From: Demequina sp. NBRC 110057
GTDB lineage: Bacteria > Actinomycetota > Actinomycetes > Actinomycetales > Demequinaceae
Assembly: GCF_002090175.1 (NCBI RefSeq)
Contig: NZ_BBRN01000006.1
Coordinates: 186,001 to 250,000 of the forward strand
Direction: 5' to 3'
Length of the DNA: 64,000 bases
Shown here: in pieces, positions 1 to 8,377 of the stretch
Numbering within the stretch: the stretch's first letter is position 1
Layout of the letters: each line of letters starts with the position of its first letter
Notes under the pieces: generated by a model
What the model saw: the letters and a program-made list of their open reading frames with translations, nothing else
Told to the model about the DNA's origin: nothing
Databases searched by the model: none
Position numbers and translations under genes: made by a program

Positions 1-2787
1 AAGCGAGCCGTCAGCCGACGGCGTCTGCGGGGTGCGGCGACGACGGGTCGGCAGGCCCGCGGCGTTGGTGCCCTCGGTGAGACCCTCGACGTCGGCCTCC
101 TGCGCGGACGGGGCCGCGGCGGCATCGGCCGCGATGAGGGCGTCGATCGAGTGCGGGTCCGCGGCTGCGGCCGGCACGGCACCTCCGCGGGCGGGAAGGT
201 CGCCACCGCGGCTCGGCAGCTCGCCTCCGCGGGCGGGAAGGTCGCCGTCGCGCCCGGACAGGCTCGCGCCCTCCTGGACGGCGGCTGGCGTGTAGGCGGG
301 TCCGGCGGCGATCTCGCGCTCGGGCGAGGCGGCCAGCACGGGCGCGGGAGCCTCGACTGCCTCGTCGACGGCCATCGACACCTGGCCAGGCGCCGGCGAC
401 GCGGCCTCGGTGGGGGTGCCATCGGCCCCCGCGAACAACGCGGTGGGAAGCATCACGGTGGCGACGGTGCCGCGACCCTCCTCGGAGCGCACCTCCACCT
501 GGGCGCCGATGCGGCGCGCAATGCGGCCGACCACGAAGAGGCCCAGGCGCTGCTCACCGAGGATCTCGGACGCGGCGGTGGAGCCTACGCGGGCGTTCGC
601 CTCGGCGACCTCGGACTCGGTCATGCCGATGCCGTGGTCCTCGACCTCGACGGCGAATCCACCGTCGACGGCGGCGGTGCGCACGGAAACGCGCGTGCCG
701 GGGTCCGAGAAGACGGTGGCGTTCTCGAGGAGCTCGGCGAACAGGTGGGCGGCGGTCAGTGCCGTGTGGCCCAGCATCGAGGGGTCGTCGTCGAGGTGCA
801 GGTCGACGCGCTCGTACAGCTCGATCTCGGACGACGCGGTGCGGACCACGTCGGACAGCGGCATCGGGCGGCGCAGGCGACGACCGGTGTCGATACCCGC
901 GAGCACCAGCAGCGACTCGGAGTTACGGCGCATTCGCGTCGCGAGGTGGTCGAGGGCGAACAGCCTGGTGAGCGTCTCCGGGTCGTCCTCGGTGCGCTCC
1001 ATGTCGTCGATCGAGGACAGCTGGCGGTTCAGCAGCACCTGGTCGCGACGGGCGACGTTGACGAACATCTCGGAGATGGAGCCACGCAGCGCAGCCTGCT
1101 CGGCTGCGATGGACAGCGTTGCCGCGTTAACACCGTTGAACGCCTCGGCCAGACGGCCGACCTCGTCCTGCGACTCCACGGGGATCTGCACCTCGGTGAC
1201 GTCCACGTCCTCACCGGGCAGCGCGACTCGCTCCACCAGTCGCGGCAGCTCCTGGCGGACCGCGGTCGCAGTCGTCGTCAGGCGGCGCAGCGGGCCGATG
1301 ATGCGGCGCGCGATCACGAGCGCGATGATGATCGACACGATGACGATCGCGATGGCGGCAAGACCGGTCAGGATCGCCTGGGCAAGCGCGGCCTGGGTGT
1401 CGTTCGACGCGGTGGACGTCACGGTGGTCCACATCTCATCACGCAGGGGCTCGTAGGCCGCGACCTCGGTGTCGACCTCGTCCGACCAGCCGGAGTCGCG
1501 CTCCGCGACGAGCGAGGCGTCGAGGCCGGTCAGCACCTGCGTACGGACAGTCTGGAACGAGCTCGCGGTGCCATCCAGCACACTCGCCGAGGCTCCGAAT
1601 GCCGGCACCGGCTCCGCGCCCTCGACGGCGGCGGACGAGTCCTGCGCCTCCTCGAGCGAGATATCCGTGCGGGCGGTCATGGTGCGTGCCGTCGCGGCCT
1701 CACCGGGGAGGAACGCTCCCTCACGGATGAGGCGGTCGATGACGACTTCCTCGTACCGCATGTTCTCGATGAGGCCATCGAGATCGCCGTAGGCCTGGAC
1801 GCTCGTCACCAGGTCACGGTCCGACATCGCAACGGAGACGTCGTCGGCCGCGGACACGATGGTGCCGATCAGTGACGTGTAACCGTTGATGACGGCAGAC
1901 ACGTTGACGGTGGCGGCGCGCACCGCGGCGCGCGTGTTCGGCAGGCTCGCCACGGCGTCCTGGCCGGACAGCAGCGCCTCGACGGCGCGCTCGTTCGCCT
2001 CGTTGCCTGCCAGTCTCTCGGAGGAACCGAGAAGGCCCTGGACACCGGCGTCGACACGCTCCCACACGGCCTCGAGCGGCTCCTCGTAGGCGAGAGGCTC
2101 GGTAAACAGCGCCGCCGCCGACTCGGATTCGTAGTTGAGGCGGAAGCTCAGGGCCGCGAGCGGGATGTCGAGACCGGAACCGTCAGGCAGGCCCGCGGAG
2201 ATCTCGTCGACAGCAGCAACCGCGTCCGCGTAGGCGGCCTGCATCGACTCGATGTCCTCGGCGGAGGGGAACTGCACCCATCCGCCCTCCTCGGCGGGGG
2301 CCGCGATCTGCACCGCGCGAGCGGCTTCCATGTAGCCGCCCGAGGTGCGGTTGATGGCTGCGTCGACGTCTGCCATGAGGGCCTCGCCGTCGACGGCAGG
2401 CGTCGTGTCTTCCTCGGACTCGTCCGTGGCCGATGCGTCGTCCGACTCGTCAGTCGACTCGTCCGTCGCGTCGGGCTCCTCGGAGGTGCCCGCAGCGGCC
2501 TCGAGGTTCGACAGTGCGGTGTCCGTGAACTCGTAGGCCTCGTCGAGCTTGTCCTCACCGTCCTGGATGGTGTGAGAGAACTGCTCGGACAGGAGGCGCT
2601 CCTCCTGGAGGTCCGTCTCGAGCTCGCGCGCCTGCCCGAGGGTCGCAATGAGATCCTCGGAGTTCTGTGCGGAGGTGAAGGTCTGTGCCGCGGACGCGGT
2701 GATGAACGCCGCGGCGAGCACGAGCACCAGAATGGGCACCGCGACTACCGCGAGGATCTTCCCGCGAATACCAAGCCTCTGGAGCAT
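1..2787 (-). CDS. Nitrate/nitrite-sensing-type sensor histidine kinase, CvnA-like (3' end outside window)
   Basis: Partial gene: 929 codons are visible and the frame is still open at base 1. The ATG at 2787 is followed by a hydrophobic segment (about residues 10-32), a long extracytoplasmic region, a second membrane helix (about 469-492) and a HAMP-like linker. The kinase core has FALDHLATRMRRN with candidate His614, an N box LLEN (Asn689), the G1 box DHGIGM (717-721) and RLGLFVVGRIARR. This matches the NIT-domain kinases that head actinobacterial conservons, where roadblock, DUF742 and Ras-like GTPase genes follow; those would lie left of the window and are not seen. The C-terminal tail is low-complexity Ala/Pro with a tandem GGDLPAR/GGELPSR repeat near 170-255, probably disordered. 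Signal and target are unknown. Confidence 0.9.
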   Translation of the reverse strand, partial: MLQRLGIRGKILAVVAVPILVLVLAAAFITASAAQTFTSAQNSEDLIATLGQARELETDLQEERLLSEQFSHTIQDGEDKLDEAYEFTDTALSNLEAAAGTSEEPDATDESTDESDDASATDESEEDTTPAVDGEALMADVDAAINRTSGGYMEAARAVQIAAPAEEGGWVQFPSAEDIESMQAAYADAVAAVDEISAGLPDGSGLDIPLAALSFRLNYESESAAALFTEPLAYEEPLEAVWERVDAGVQGLLGSSERLAGNEANERAVEALLSGQDAVASLPNTRAAVRAATVNVSAVINGYTSLIGTIVSAADDVSVAMSDRDLVTSVQAYGDLDGLIENMRYEEVVIDRLIREGAFLPGEAATARTMTARTDISLEEAQDSSAAVEGAEPVPAFGASASVLDGTASSFQTVRTQVLTGLDASLVAERDSGWSDEVDTEVAAYEPLRDEMWTTVTSTASNDTQAALAQAILTGLAAIAIVIVSIIIALVIARRIIGPLRRLTTTATAVRQELPRLVERVALPGEDVDVTEVQIPVESQDEVGRLAEAFNGVNAATLSIAAEQAALRGSISEMFVNVARRDQVLLNRQLSSIDDMERTEDDPETLTRLFALDHLATRMRRNSESLLVLAGIDTGRRLRRPMPLSDVVRTASSEIELYERVDLHLDDDPSMLGHTALTAAHLFAELLENATVFSDPGTRVSVRTAAVDGGFAVEVEDHGIGMTESEVAEANARVGSTAASEILGEQRLGLFVVGRIARRIGAQVEVRSEEGRGTVATVMLPTALFAGADGTPTEAASPAPGQVSMAVDEAVEAPAPVLAASPEREIAAGPAYTPAAVQEGASLSGRDGDLPARGGELPSRGGDLPARGGAVPAAAADPHSIDALIAADAAAAPSAQEADVEGLTEGTNAAGLPTRRRRTPQTPSADGSL

Positions 2788-2962
2788 CAACCCTCTCCCT
2801 CACGAGCCGCCGCCCGGGTCACGCGAATCTCGACATGCCCCGCGTTGCGAGCGGACTTCACCGTTATCGGCGGCGCCGCCTCAAACCTGAAGCCCACGTG
2901 GCCCATTGCAGGTTGAGACGCTATATGGTGACCGCTATGACGCGAAACTCCGGGCGGATCGT

Positions 2963-3925
2963 GTGATCTTTTCCACACCGTTGTCTCCTGGAGGACCGGA
3001 AACCCTCGCACTTCGTGAGGGGGCGGACCCGATCGCCGGCGACCACGAGGTGGTCATCCGGGTGGCCGCCGCGGGGGTCAACCGCGCCGACGTCCTCCAG
3101 CGTCAGGGACATTATCCTCCTCCGCCGGGAGCACCAGCGCACCCCGGCCTCGAGGTCTCGGGCAGCGTGGCGGCGCTCGGCGCGGGAGTCGCCGGCATCT
3201 CCGAGGGCGACGAGGTGGTCGCGCTGCTCGCGGGTGGTGGCTACGCCGACCTGGTGGCGGTCCACGAGTCGCTCGTGCTGCCCGTGCCCACCGGGCTGAG
3301 CCTCGTCGAGGCGGGCGGGCTCATGGAGGCCGCCTGCACGGTGTGGTCCAACCTGGCGGCGGCCGATGCCACGGCCGGACAGACGCTCCTGGTCCACGGC
3401 GGCTCGGGAGGGGTGGGCTCACTCGCCATCCAGATGGGCGCCGCGATGGGCATGCGCGTGTTTGCGACCGCAGGCGGCCGCGAGCGCGCGGGACGCTGCG
3501 AGGAGCTGGGAGCCGAGCGCGGCGTCGACCACCGCGAGGAGGACTTCGTCGAGATCCTCCGTGCCGCGGGCGGCGCCGACGTGATCCTCGATGTCATCGG
3601 GGCTGCCTACCTCGACAGGAACCTGCGGGCGCTGCGCACGGGCGGCGCGCTCGTCGTCATCGGCATGCAGGGCGGCGCCACGGCCGAGCTGAACCTTGGC
3701 CGCCTCCTCTCGTCGCGCGCGCGGGTCATCGGCACCACGCTGCGGGCGCGTCCGCTGGAGGAGAAGGCGGCGATCGTCGCCGGCGTCCGGCGCGACGTGT
3801 GGCCGCTCGTCCCCGACGCCGTGCGGCCCCTCATCCACGCCACCTATCCCCTCGCGGAGGCCGGGCAGGCGCATCGGGCCCTCGACGGCGGCGACGTGTT
3901 CGGGAAGCTGCTGCTGATTCCCTAA
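2963..3925 (+). CDS. NAD(P)H:quinone oxidoreductase, zinc-free MDR family
   Basis: A 320-residue medium-chain reductase of the zeta-crystallin/PIG3 type, cytosolic, reducing quinones or enals with NADPH. The N-terminal GroES-like half has AGVNRADVLQRQGHYPPPPG, the usual quinone-reductase signature, and HPGLEVSG. The Rossmann half has HGGSGGVGSLAIQ near residue 145, then AGGRERAGRCEELGA and a late LLLIP terminus. Catalytic zinc ligands are absent, as normal for this subgroup. The GTG at 2963 (giving VIFSTP) matches where homologues begin. The frame is open back to a TTG at 2906, but the additional 19 residues do not look like protein and neither start has a good ribosome site. It is divergent from the kinase gene and convergent with the next gene. 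Confidence 0.88.
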   Translation: MIFSTPLSPGGPETLALREGADPIAGDHEVVIRVAAAGVNRADVLQRQGHYPPPPGAPAHPGLEVSGSVAALGAGVAGISEGDEVVALLAGGGYADLVAVHESLVLPVPTGLSLVEAGGLMEAACTVWSNLAAADATAGQTLLVHGGSGGVGSLAIQMGAAMGMRVFATAGGRERAGRCEELGAERGVDHREEDFVEILRAAGGADVILDVIGAAYLDRNLRALRTGGALVVIGMQGGATAELNLGRLLSSRARVIGTTLRARPLEEKAAIVAGVRRDVWPLVPDAVRPLIHATYPLAEAGQAHRALDGGDVFGKLLLIP

Positions 3926-3937
3926 CCGGGCGTCGGC

Positions 3938-5170
3938 TCAGCCGAGGTTGCCCGCCGCGAGCGAGGCAGCGAGCGCCGGCGACACCGGCAGCCGCGGCAG
4001 CAGCGTCGCCTGGAGCGCGTGATAGACGTCCACCTTCCCGGGCCACACGGTGCCCGACACGGTGAGGTCGGGCGCCAGCTCGTGCCACCACGAGCCCTGG
4101 CCGAGGTCGAGGTGGTGGGCGCCGGCGAAGTCCCACCAGCGCTCGTAGTCGGCCGCGTACTCGGGCCGGCGCGTGGTGCGCCACAGGGCGGCGGCCACGC
4201 CGATCGCCTCCGCGATCACCCAGTGCATACGCTCGCGCACCACCGGCTTGCCGTCCCAGTCGACCGTGTACACGAAGCCGGCGTCGCCGTCGACGTGCCA
4301 GCCCTCGCGCACGGCGGCCGCATACAGTTCGGCGGCGTCCTCGCGCATCCACGCGGGCGGCTCGAGGCCGGACTGCTGCAGCGACGCGGCGACCTGCAGC
4401 GTGAGGCGCGCCCACTCGAGCCAGTGGCCGATGGTCGCGCCGTAGGGACGGAACGGATGCGCGGGCTCGTCCTCGTGATAGCCCAGCAGCGGGTCCCAGG
4501 AGTCGTCGAAGTGCTCGGGAAGACGCCAGTCGTGCTCGCGAGCGAAGACGTGCACGGCGCGCTCGGTGATGCGGGCCGCGCGATGGAGATAGGACTTGTC
4601 GCCCGTCACGTCCGCTGCCGCCAGGTACGCCTCGACTGTGTGCATGTTGGCGTTGATGCCGCGGTAGTTCTCGATCTCGCCCCACTTGCGCGTGAACGCC
4701 TCGCGGCTCATGCCTTGCGTCTCATCCCAGAACCGTTCCCGGTGGACGGCGAGCGCCTCGTCGAGCAGGTCCTGCGCCTCGGGACGGCCGGCGGCGACGG
4801 CGGAGGAGGCAGCGAGGATGACGAAGGCGTGACCGTAGGCCTCCTTCGCCGCGTTGGTGGGGCCATCGGCGCCCACCGCGGCGAACCAGCCGCCGTGCTC
4901 CGCGTCACGGAGACGCCCCGTGAGGGCGTCCACGCCGTGGTCCACGAGCGGGCCGGCACCCGGATGCCCCATGAGCGCCGCGAGCGCGAAACAGTGCGTC
5001 ATCCTGCACGTCACCCACAGCTCGACGTCGGCCGCCTCGTCGAGGGTGCCGTCCGCCCGCAGCATGCCGAAGCCCCCGGCGGGGTGGCGCGAGGCGCGCG
5101 CGAAGTCGATCAGGCGCAGCGACTCCGACTCGAGCCAACGGTGGTGAGAGGGGGACGTGAGCCAGGCCAT
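3938..5170 (-). CDS. AGE-family aldose-ketose isomerase (mannose / sulfoquinovose isomerase type)
   Basis: A 410-residue (alpha/alpha)6-barrel enzyme of the N-acylglucosamine 2-epimerase superfamily. The three histidines that do the chemistry in YihS-type isomerases are in place: His177 in NANMHTVEA, His249 in GATIGHWLEWARL with Glu252, and His384 in VDVYHALQA. This pattern fits aldose-ketose isomerisation (mannose to fructose, or sulfoquinovose to sulfofructose) better than N-acyl epimerisation or cellobiose 2-epimerisation. No sulfoglycolysis or mannose genes are adjacent, so the substrate is open. A TACTCT hexamer six bases before the ATG suggests a leaderless transcript. Its 3' end faces the quinone reductase gene with only 12 bases between them. 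Confidence 0.87.
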   Translation of the reverse strand: MAWLTSPSHHRWLESESLRLIDFARASRHPAGGFGMLRADGTLDEAADVELWVTCRMTHCFALAALMGHPGAGPLVDHGVDALTGRLRDAEHGGWFAAVGADGPTNAAKEAYGHAFVILAASSAVAAGRPEAQDLLDEALAVHRERFWDETQGMSREAFTRKWGEIENYRGINANMHTVEAYLAAADVTGDKSYLHRAARITERAVHVFAREHDWRLPEHFDDSWDPLLGYHEDEPAHPFRPYGATIGHWLEWARLTLQVAASLQQSGLEPPAWMREDAAELYAAAVREGWHVDGDAGFVYTVDWDGKPVVRERMHWVIAEAIGVAAALWRTTRRPEYAADYERWWDFAGAHHLDLGQGSWWHELAPDLTVSGTVWPGKVDVYHALQATLLPRLPVSPALAASLAAGNLG

Positions 5171-5176
5171 GCGGCC

Positions 5177-5182
5177 AGAGTA
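5177..5182 (-). promoter_or_regulatory. Leaderless -10 hexamer of the sugar isomerase gene
   Basis: On the minus strand TACTCT ends six bases before the ATG at 5170. TANNNT at this distance is the usual actinobacterial -10 for leaderless mRNAs. No clear -35 was seen. Confidence 0.5.
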
Positions 5183-5210
5183 GCGACGCGCGGTGCGCCG
5201 CGACCAGGGA

Positions 5211-6071
5211 TTACAGGACCGCCAGGCGGTCCGGGTCGATCATCCGCTCCAGCACCGCGAGGATGCCGTCGTCCTCGACCGAGGCGACCACCTCATCGGC
5301 CGCCTCCCTGACCTGCTGCGGCGCGGTGCCCATCGCAGCCGAGCGCCCGGCCCAGCGCAGCATCTCGATGTCGTTGTTGCCGTCGCCGACCGCGACGGTG
5401 TGGTCGGGGTAGACGCCCAGCTGGCGGCGCAGCTGCTCGAGCGCAGACGCCTTGGTGACGTTGGGCGGCGTGAGGTCGAGCCAGGCCGAGTAGCCGACGG
5501 CGTAGGTGACGTCGTTGAGGCCGATGCGGTGGACGAGGTCGTCGAAGTGGCTCACGTCGGCGCCGGGGGCGCGGATCACCACGCGGGTCGCCTCGCCGGC
5601 GGAGAGCTCGTCGAAGTCCTCCACGACGCGCTGACGGCCCACCAGCTCACCCATCGGGAATTCCTGGCTCACGCGGAAGCCGACGCCGAGGTCCTCGACG
5701 GCGACGAACGCATCGGGCATCTCGTCGCGCACCAGCTCGAGCGCCGCGCGTGGGTCAAACGTGACCGTCTCGACGATGTCGTATCCGCCGGGCGTGGCCG
5801 GATTGAGCCGAATGGTCACGGCGCCGTTGGAGCACACCGCCCAGCCACGGCGGATGCCGAGCATCTCGGCGACGGGGAGGGTGCCGAGGATGTTGCGACC
5901 GGTGGCGAGGATGACGTGGTTGCGGCACATCCTGACCTGTTCGACGGCGCGGATGACGGCGGGCGAGATCTCGCCTCCCCAGTGCATCAGGGTGCCGTCG
6001 ATGTCGAGGCCCAGCAGGCCCCAGGCGTCATTTTCGAGTGGCGGGCGCATGTCCTCGGGGGCCGGCGTCAT
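5211..6071 (-). CDS. HAD-IIB (Cof-type) sugar-phosphate phosphatase
   Basis: A 286-residue haloacid dehalogenase-fold phosphatase. Motif I is DIDGT (Asp23, Asp25), motif II is the ATGR segment, and the late motif AVGDGNNDIEML supplies the magnesium-binding acids. Between them sits the large C2b cap typical of Cof/YidA-like enzymes that hydrolyse sugar phosphates, nucleotides or cofactor phosphates. The first 15 or so residues precede the conserved fold, so a slightly later start is possible, but a TAGGCT hexamer six bases before this ATG supports it. The next gene upstream on the same strand is a second HAD protein of similar build; an inverted repeat lies between them, so they are probably separate transcripts. 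Confidence 0.85.
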   Translation of the reverse strand: MTPAPEDMRPPLENDAWGLLGLDIDGTLMHWGGEISPAVIRAVEQVRMCRNHVILATGRNILGTLPVAEMLGIRRGWAVCSNGAVTIRLNPATPGGYDIVETVTFDPRAALELVRDEMPDAFVAVEDLGVGFRVSQEFPMGELVGRQRVVEDFDELSAGEATRVVIRAPGADVSHFDDLVHRIGLNDVTYAVGYSAWLDLTPPNVTKASALEQLRRQLGVYPDHTVAVGDGNNDIEMLRWAGRSAAMGTAPQQVREAADEVVASVEDDGILAVLERMIDPDRLAVL

Positions 6072-6077
6072 GCCACG

Positions 6078-6083
6078 AGCCTA
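6078..6083 (-). promoter_or_regulatory. Leaderless -10 hexamer of the Cof-type phosphatase gene
   Basis: TAGGCT on the minus strand, six bases upstream of the ATG at 6071. Confidence 0.5.
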
Positions 6084-6119
6084 CGACAGCGCGCCGCCCG
6101 CCCCTCCCCCTCCCCCCCG

Positions 6120-6174
6120 GCCGCAAATGTCCGCATTTGCGGCTCGAAACGCGCGCTGGTGCCGGAAAACCGGC
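6120..6174. terminator. Two hairpins between the HAD phosphatase genes
   Basis: A perfect 10-bp inverted repeat, GCCGCAAATG (6120-6129) and CATTTGCGGC (6134-6143) with a 4-base loop, is followed by GCCGG-AAAA-CCGGC (6161-6174). Both lie just after the stop of the serS-HAD transcript read leftward, so a terminator is the simplest reading. There is no T-run. The A+T-rich core stands out against the GC-rich surroundings. Confidence 0.5.
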
Positions 6175-6196
6175 CACCAGGAGCGGCGCGGGCGTC

Positions 6197-7063
6197 CTAC
6201 GCGACCGCGGCGACGGCCCGCGTGACAGCGTCAAGGACCTCCACCACGCCGTCGTCGGCGAGCGTGCCGGTGACGTGGTCGGCCGCGGCGCGCACCTCGG
6301 CGCTCGCCTGCCCCATGGCGACGGAGTGCGCCGCCCACGCGAACATCGGCAGGTCGTTGGCGCCGTCCCCGACGGCGACCGTGTTGCCTCGCGGCACGCC
6401 ATAGCGAAGCCGCAACTCCTCGAGGCCCGAGGCCTTCGTCACCCCCGGCGGCGAGACGTCCACCCAACCCGCACCCAACTCGGTGAAGTGGTGGCAGCTG
6501 AGATCGAGGTGCTCGATGACGGCGTGCATCTCGTGGCCGTGAGCCGAGACGCTCGACAGCATGAGAGCGGTGGTGGCCTCGGCATCGGCCTCCGTCATGG
6601 TGCTCGCGGCGGGCGCGAACACGGTGCCGGGCGGGTGCGCCACCCCGACGACGTGACCTCCGTCGGCGCCCTCGACGCTGTAGGCGAGGTCCACGTAGCG
6701 GGCACGCAGCGCGGCGATCGCCGGGCGCGCGTCGAAGGTGCGGCGGGACGTGACCTCGTGCGCGCGAGCATCGGCCCCCATGCGCACCGTCACCGCGCCC
6801 TGCGAGGCGAGCAGGTCGAGGTCTCCCCACCCCTGTTGGCGCGCCATCGACACGGCAGAAAAGGTCTGGCGGCCCGTCGCGAAGACCAGGTGAACTCCCG
6901 CGGCCCGCACGCGCTCGATCGCCTCCTGGACGGGAGCGGAGACGACGCCGAGCGTGCGCGTGCCGTCGATGCTCTCCTGGAACGCGCAGGTGTCGTCGAT
7001 GTCGAGCGCCACCATGACGGGCGCGCCCGGGTCCAGGTCGAACCGCAGGCCTCCCGCCGTCAC
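6197..7063 (-). CDS. HAD-superfamily hydrolase with DIDDT motif
   Basis: A 288-residue HAD phosphatase close in layout to its neighbour at 5211-6071: motif I at residues 21-25, ATGRQTFS, a C2-type cap, and GDGANDLPMF near the C-terminus. Motif I reads DIDDT rather than DIDGT; the nucleophile Asp21 and acid/base Asp23 remain, so activity is likely though the loop is altered. It begins two bases after the end of serS and is probably co-transcribed with it. The start codon is GTG. The substrate cannot be told from the sequence. The two HAD genes look like an old tandem duplication. Confidence 0.8.
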   Translation of the reverse strand: MTAGGLRFDLDPGAPVMVALDIDDTCAFQESIDGTRTLGVVSAPVQEAIERVRAAGVHLVFATGRQTFSAVSMARQQGWGDLDLLASQGAVTVRMGADARAHEVTSRRTFDARPAIAALRARYVDLAYSVEGADGGHVVGVAHPPGTVFAPAASTMTEADAEATTALMLSSVSAHGHEMHAVIEHLDLSCHHFTELGAGWVDVSPPGVTKASGLEELRLRYGVPRGNTVAVGDGANDLPMFAWAAHSVAMGQASAEVRAAADHVTGTLADDGVVEVLDAVTRAVAAVA

Positions 7064-7065
7064 GC

Positions 7066-8337
7066 TCAGGCGACCGGCTGCAGGTAGTCGACCCCGCCCA
7101 GGTACGGACGCAAAATCTCGGGGACGTACACCGAGCCGTCGGCCTGCTGGTGGTTCTCAAGCAGCGCCACGAGCCAGCGGGTGGTGCCGATGGTGCCGTT
7201 GATGGTCGCCACCGCGGTGGTGCCCTTCTCGACACGCTCACGAATGTTGAGGCGACGCGCCTGATACGTGGTGCAGTTCGAGGTCGAGGTGACCTCCATC
7301 CACCGCTCCTGGCTGGGCAGCCACGCCTCGCAGTCGAACTTGCGCGCCGCGCTCGAGCCCAGGTCGCCGGCCGCCGTGTCGATGACGCGGTACGGCAGCT
7401 CGAGGGCCTTCAGCATCTCCTCCTCGATGGACAGGAAACGCTCGTGCTCGGCGGCGGCGTCCTCCGCGTGGGCGTAGGAGAACATCTCCACCTTGTGGAA
7501 CTGGTGGACGCGGATGATGCCGCGGGTGTCGCGGCCGGCCGACCCCGCCTCACGGCGGTAGCAGGCGCTCCACCCGGCGTAGCGCTTGGGGCCGTCGGCC
7601 AGGTCGATGATCTCGTCGGCGTGGTAGCCCGCGAGCGCCACCTCGGAGGTACCCACCAGGTACATGTCGTCGCGCTCGAGGTAGTAGATCTCCTCCGCGT
7701 GCTTGCCGAGGAAGCCGGTGCCGGCCATCGTCTCGGGGCGCACCAGGGTGGGGGTGATCGTCGGCGAGAAGCCGCGCTCGTAGGCGAGGTTCATCGCGGC
7801 ATTCAGGATCGCGAGCTCGAGGCGCGCGCCGATGCCGGTGAGGAAGTAGAAGCGGGCCCCAGAGACCTTGGCGCCTCGCTCCATGTCGATCGCCTTGAGA
7901 CCCTCGCCGATCGCGAGGTGGTCCTGAACCTCGATGCCCTCGGCGGCGAAGTCGCGCGGGGTGCCCTCGTGGCGCAGGACAGTGAAGTCGTCCTCGCCGC
8001 CCGACGGCACGCCGGGCTCGGGGATGTTGCCCAGCGACCGGGCGAGCTCGACGGCCCGGGCGGCCGCGGCATCGGCCGCCGCCTGTGCCTCCTTGACCGC
8101 CGCTGCCAGCTCCTTGGTGCGGGCGAGCAGCACCTGCTTCTCGTCGCCCTGGGCCTGGGCCACCTGCTTGCCCAGCCCCTTCTGCTCCGCACGCTTGGTC
8201 TCGAAGTCGGCGAGCGCGGCGCGGTGAGCGGCATCGGCCTCGAGCACCTGGTCGACGATCGCGGGGTCGTCGCCGCGGGATCGCTGGCTGGCCTTCACAA
8301 CATCGGGATCCGTGCGCAGCAGCTTGAGGTCGATCAT
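7066..8337 (-). CDS. serS: Seryl-tRNA synthetase
   Basis: A 423-residue class II synthetase that charges tRNA-Ser (and tRNA-Sec where present). [11 protein letters not shown] is the classic start. Residues about 30-105 form the long antiparallel coiled coil that binds the tRNA. The catalytic domain contains LVGTSEVAL, motif 2 as [17 protein letters not shown] with [10 protein letters not shown], and motif 3 as [14 protein letters not shown]. Length is normal for bacteria. It leads a two-gene transcript with the HAD hydrolase downstream. A TAGACT hexamer seven bases before the ATG suggests leaderless expression, back to back with the promoter of the lipid kinase. Confidence 0.97.
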   Translation of the reverse strand: MIDLKLLRTDPDVVKASQRSRGDDPAIVDQVLEADAAHRAALADFETKRAEQKGLGKQVAQAQGDEKQVLLARTKELAAAVKEAQAAADAAAARAVELARSLGNIPEPGVPSGGEDDFTVLRHEGTPRDFAAEGIEVQDHLAIGEGLKAIDMERGAKVSGARFYFLTGIGARLELAILNAAMNLAYERGFSPTITPTLVRPETMAGTGFLGKHAEEIYYLERDDMYLVGTSEVALAGYHADEIIDLADGPKRYAGWSACYRREAGSAGRDTRGIIRVHQFHKVEMFSYAHAEDAAAEHERFLSIEEEMLKALELPYRVIDTAAGDLGSSAARKFDCEAWLPSQERWMEVTSTSNCTTYQARRLNIRERVEKGTTAVATINGTIGTTRWLVALLENHQQADGSVYVPEILRPYLGGVDYLQPVA

Positions 8338-8344
8338 GACCGCG

Positions 8345-8371
8345 AGTCTAACGGGGGGCGGTCGCTAGGCT
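8345..8371. promoter_or_regulatory. Divergent leaderless promoters of serS and the lipid kinase
   Basis: Minus-strand TAGACT (plus positions 8345-8350) lies seven bases from the serS ATG. Plus-strand TAGGCT (8366-8371) lies six bases from the kinase ATG at 8378. The two hexamers share one 40-base intergenic region. Confidence 0.55.
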
Positions 8372-8377
8372 CTGACC

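Noticed and set aside
151..1875. Long open frame on the plus strand opposite the sensor kinase
   Set aside because: It is a high-GC antisense shadow; the minus strand has clear HAMP, N-box and G-box motifs in frame.
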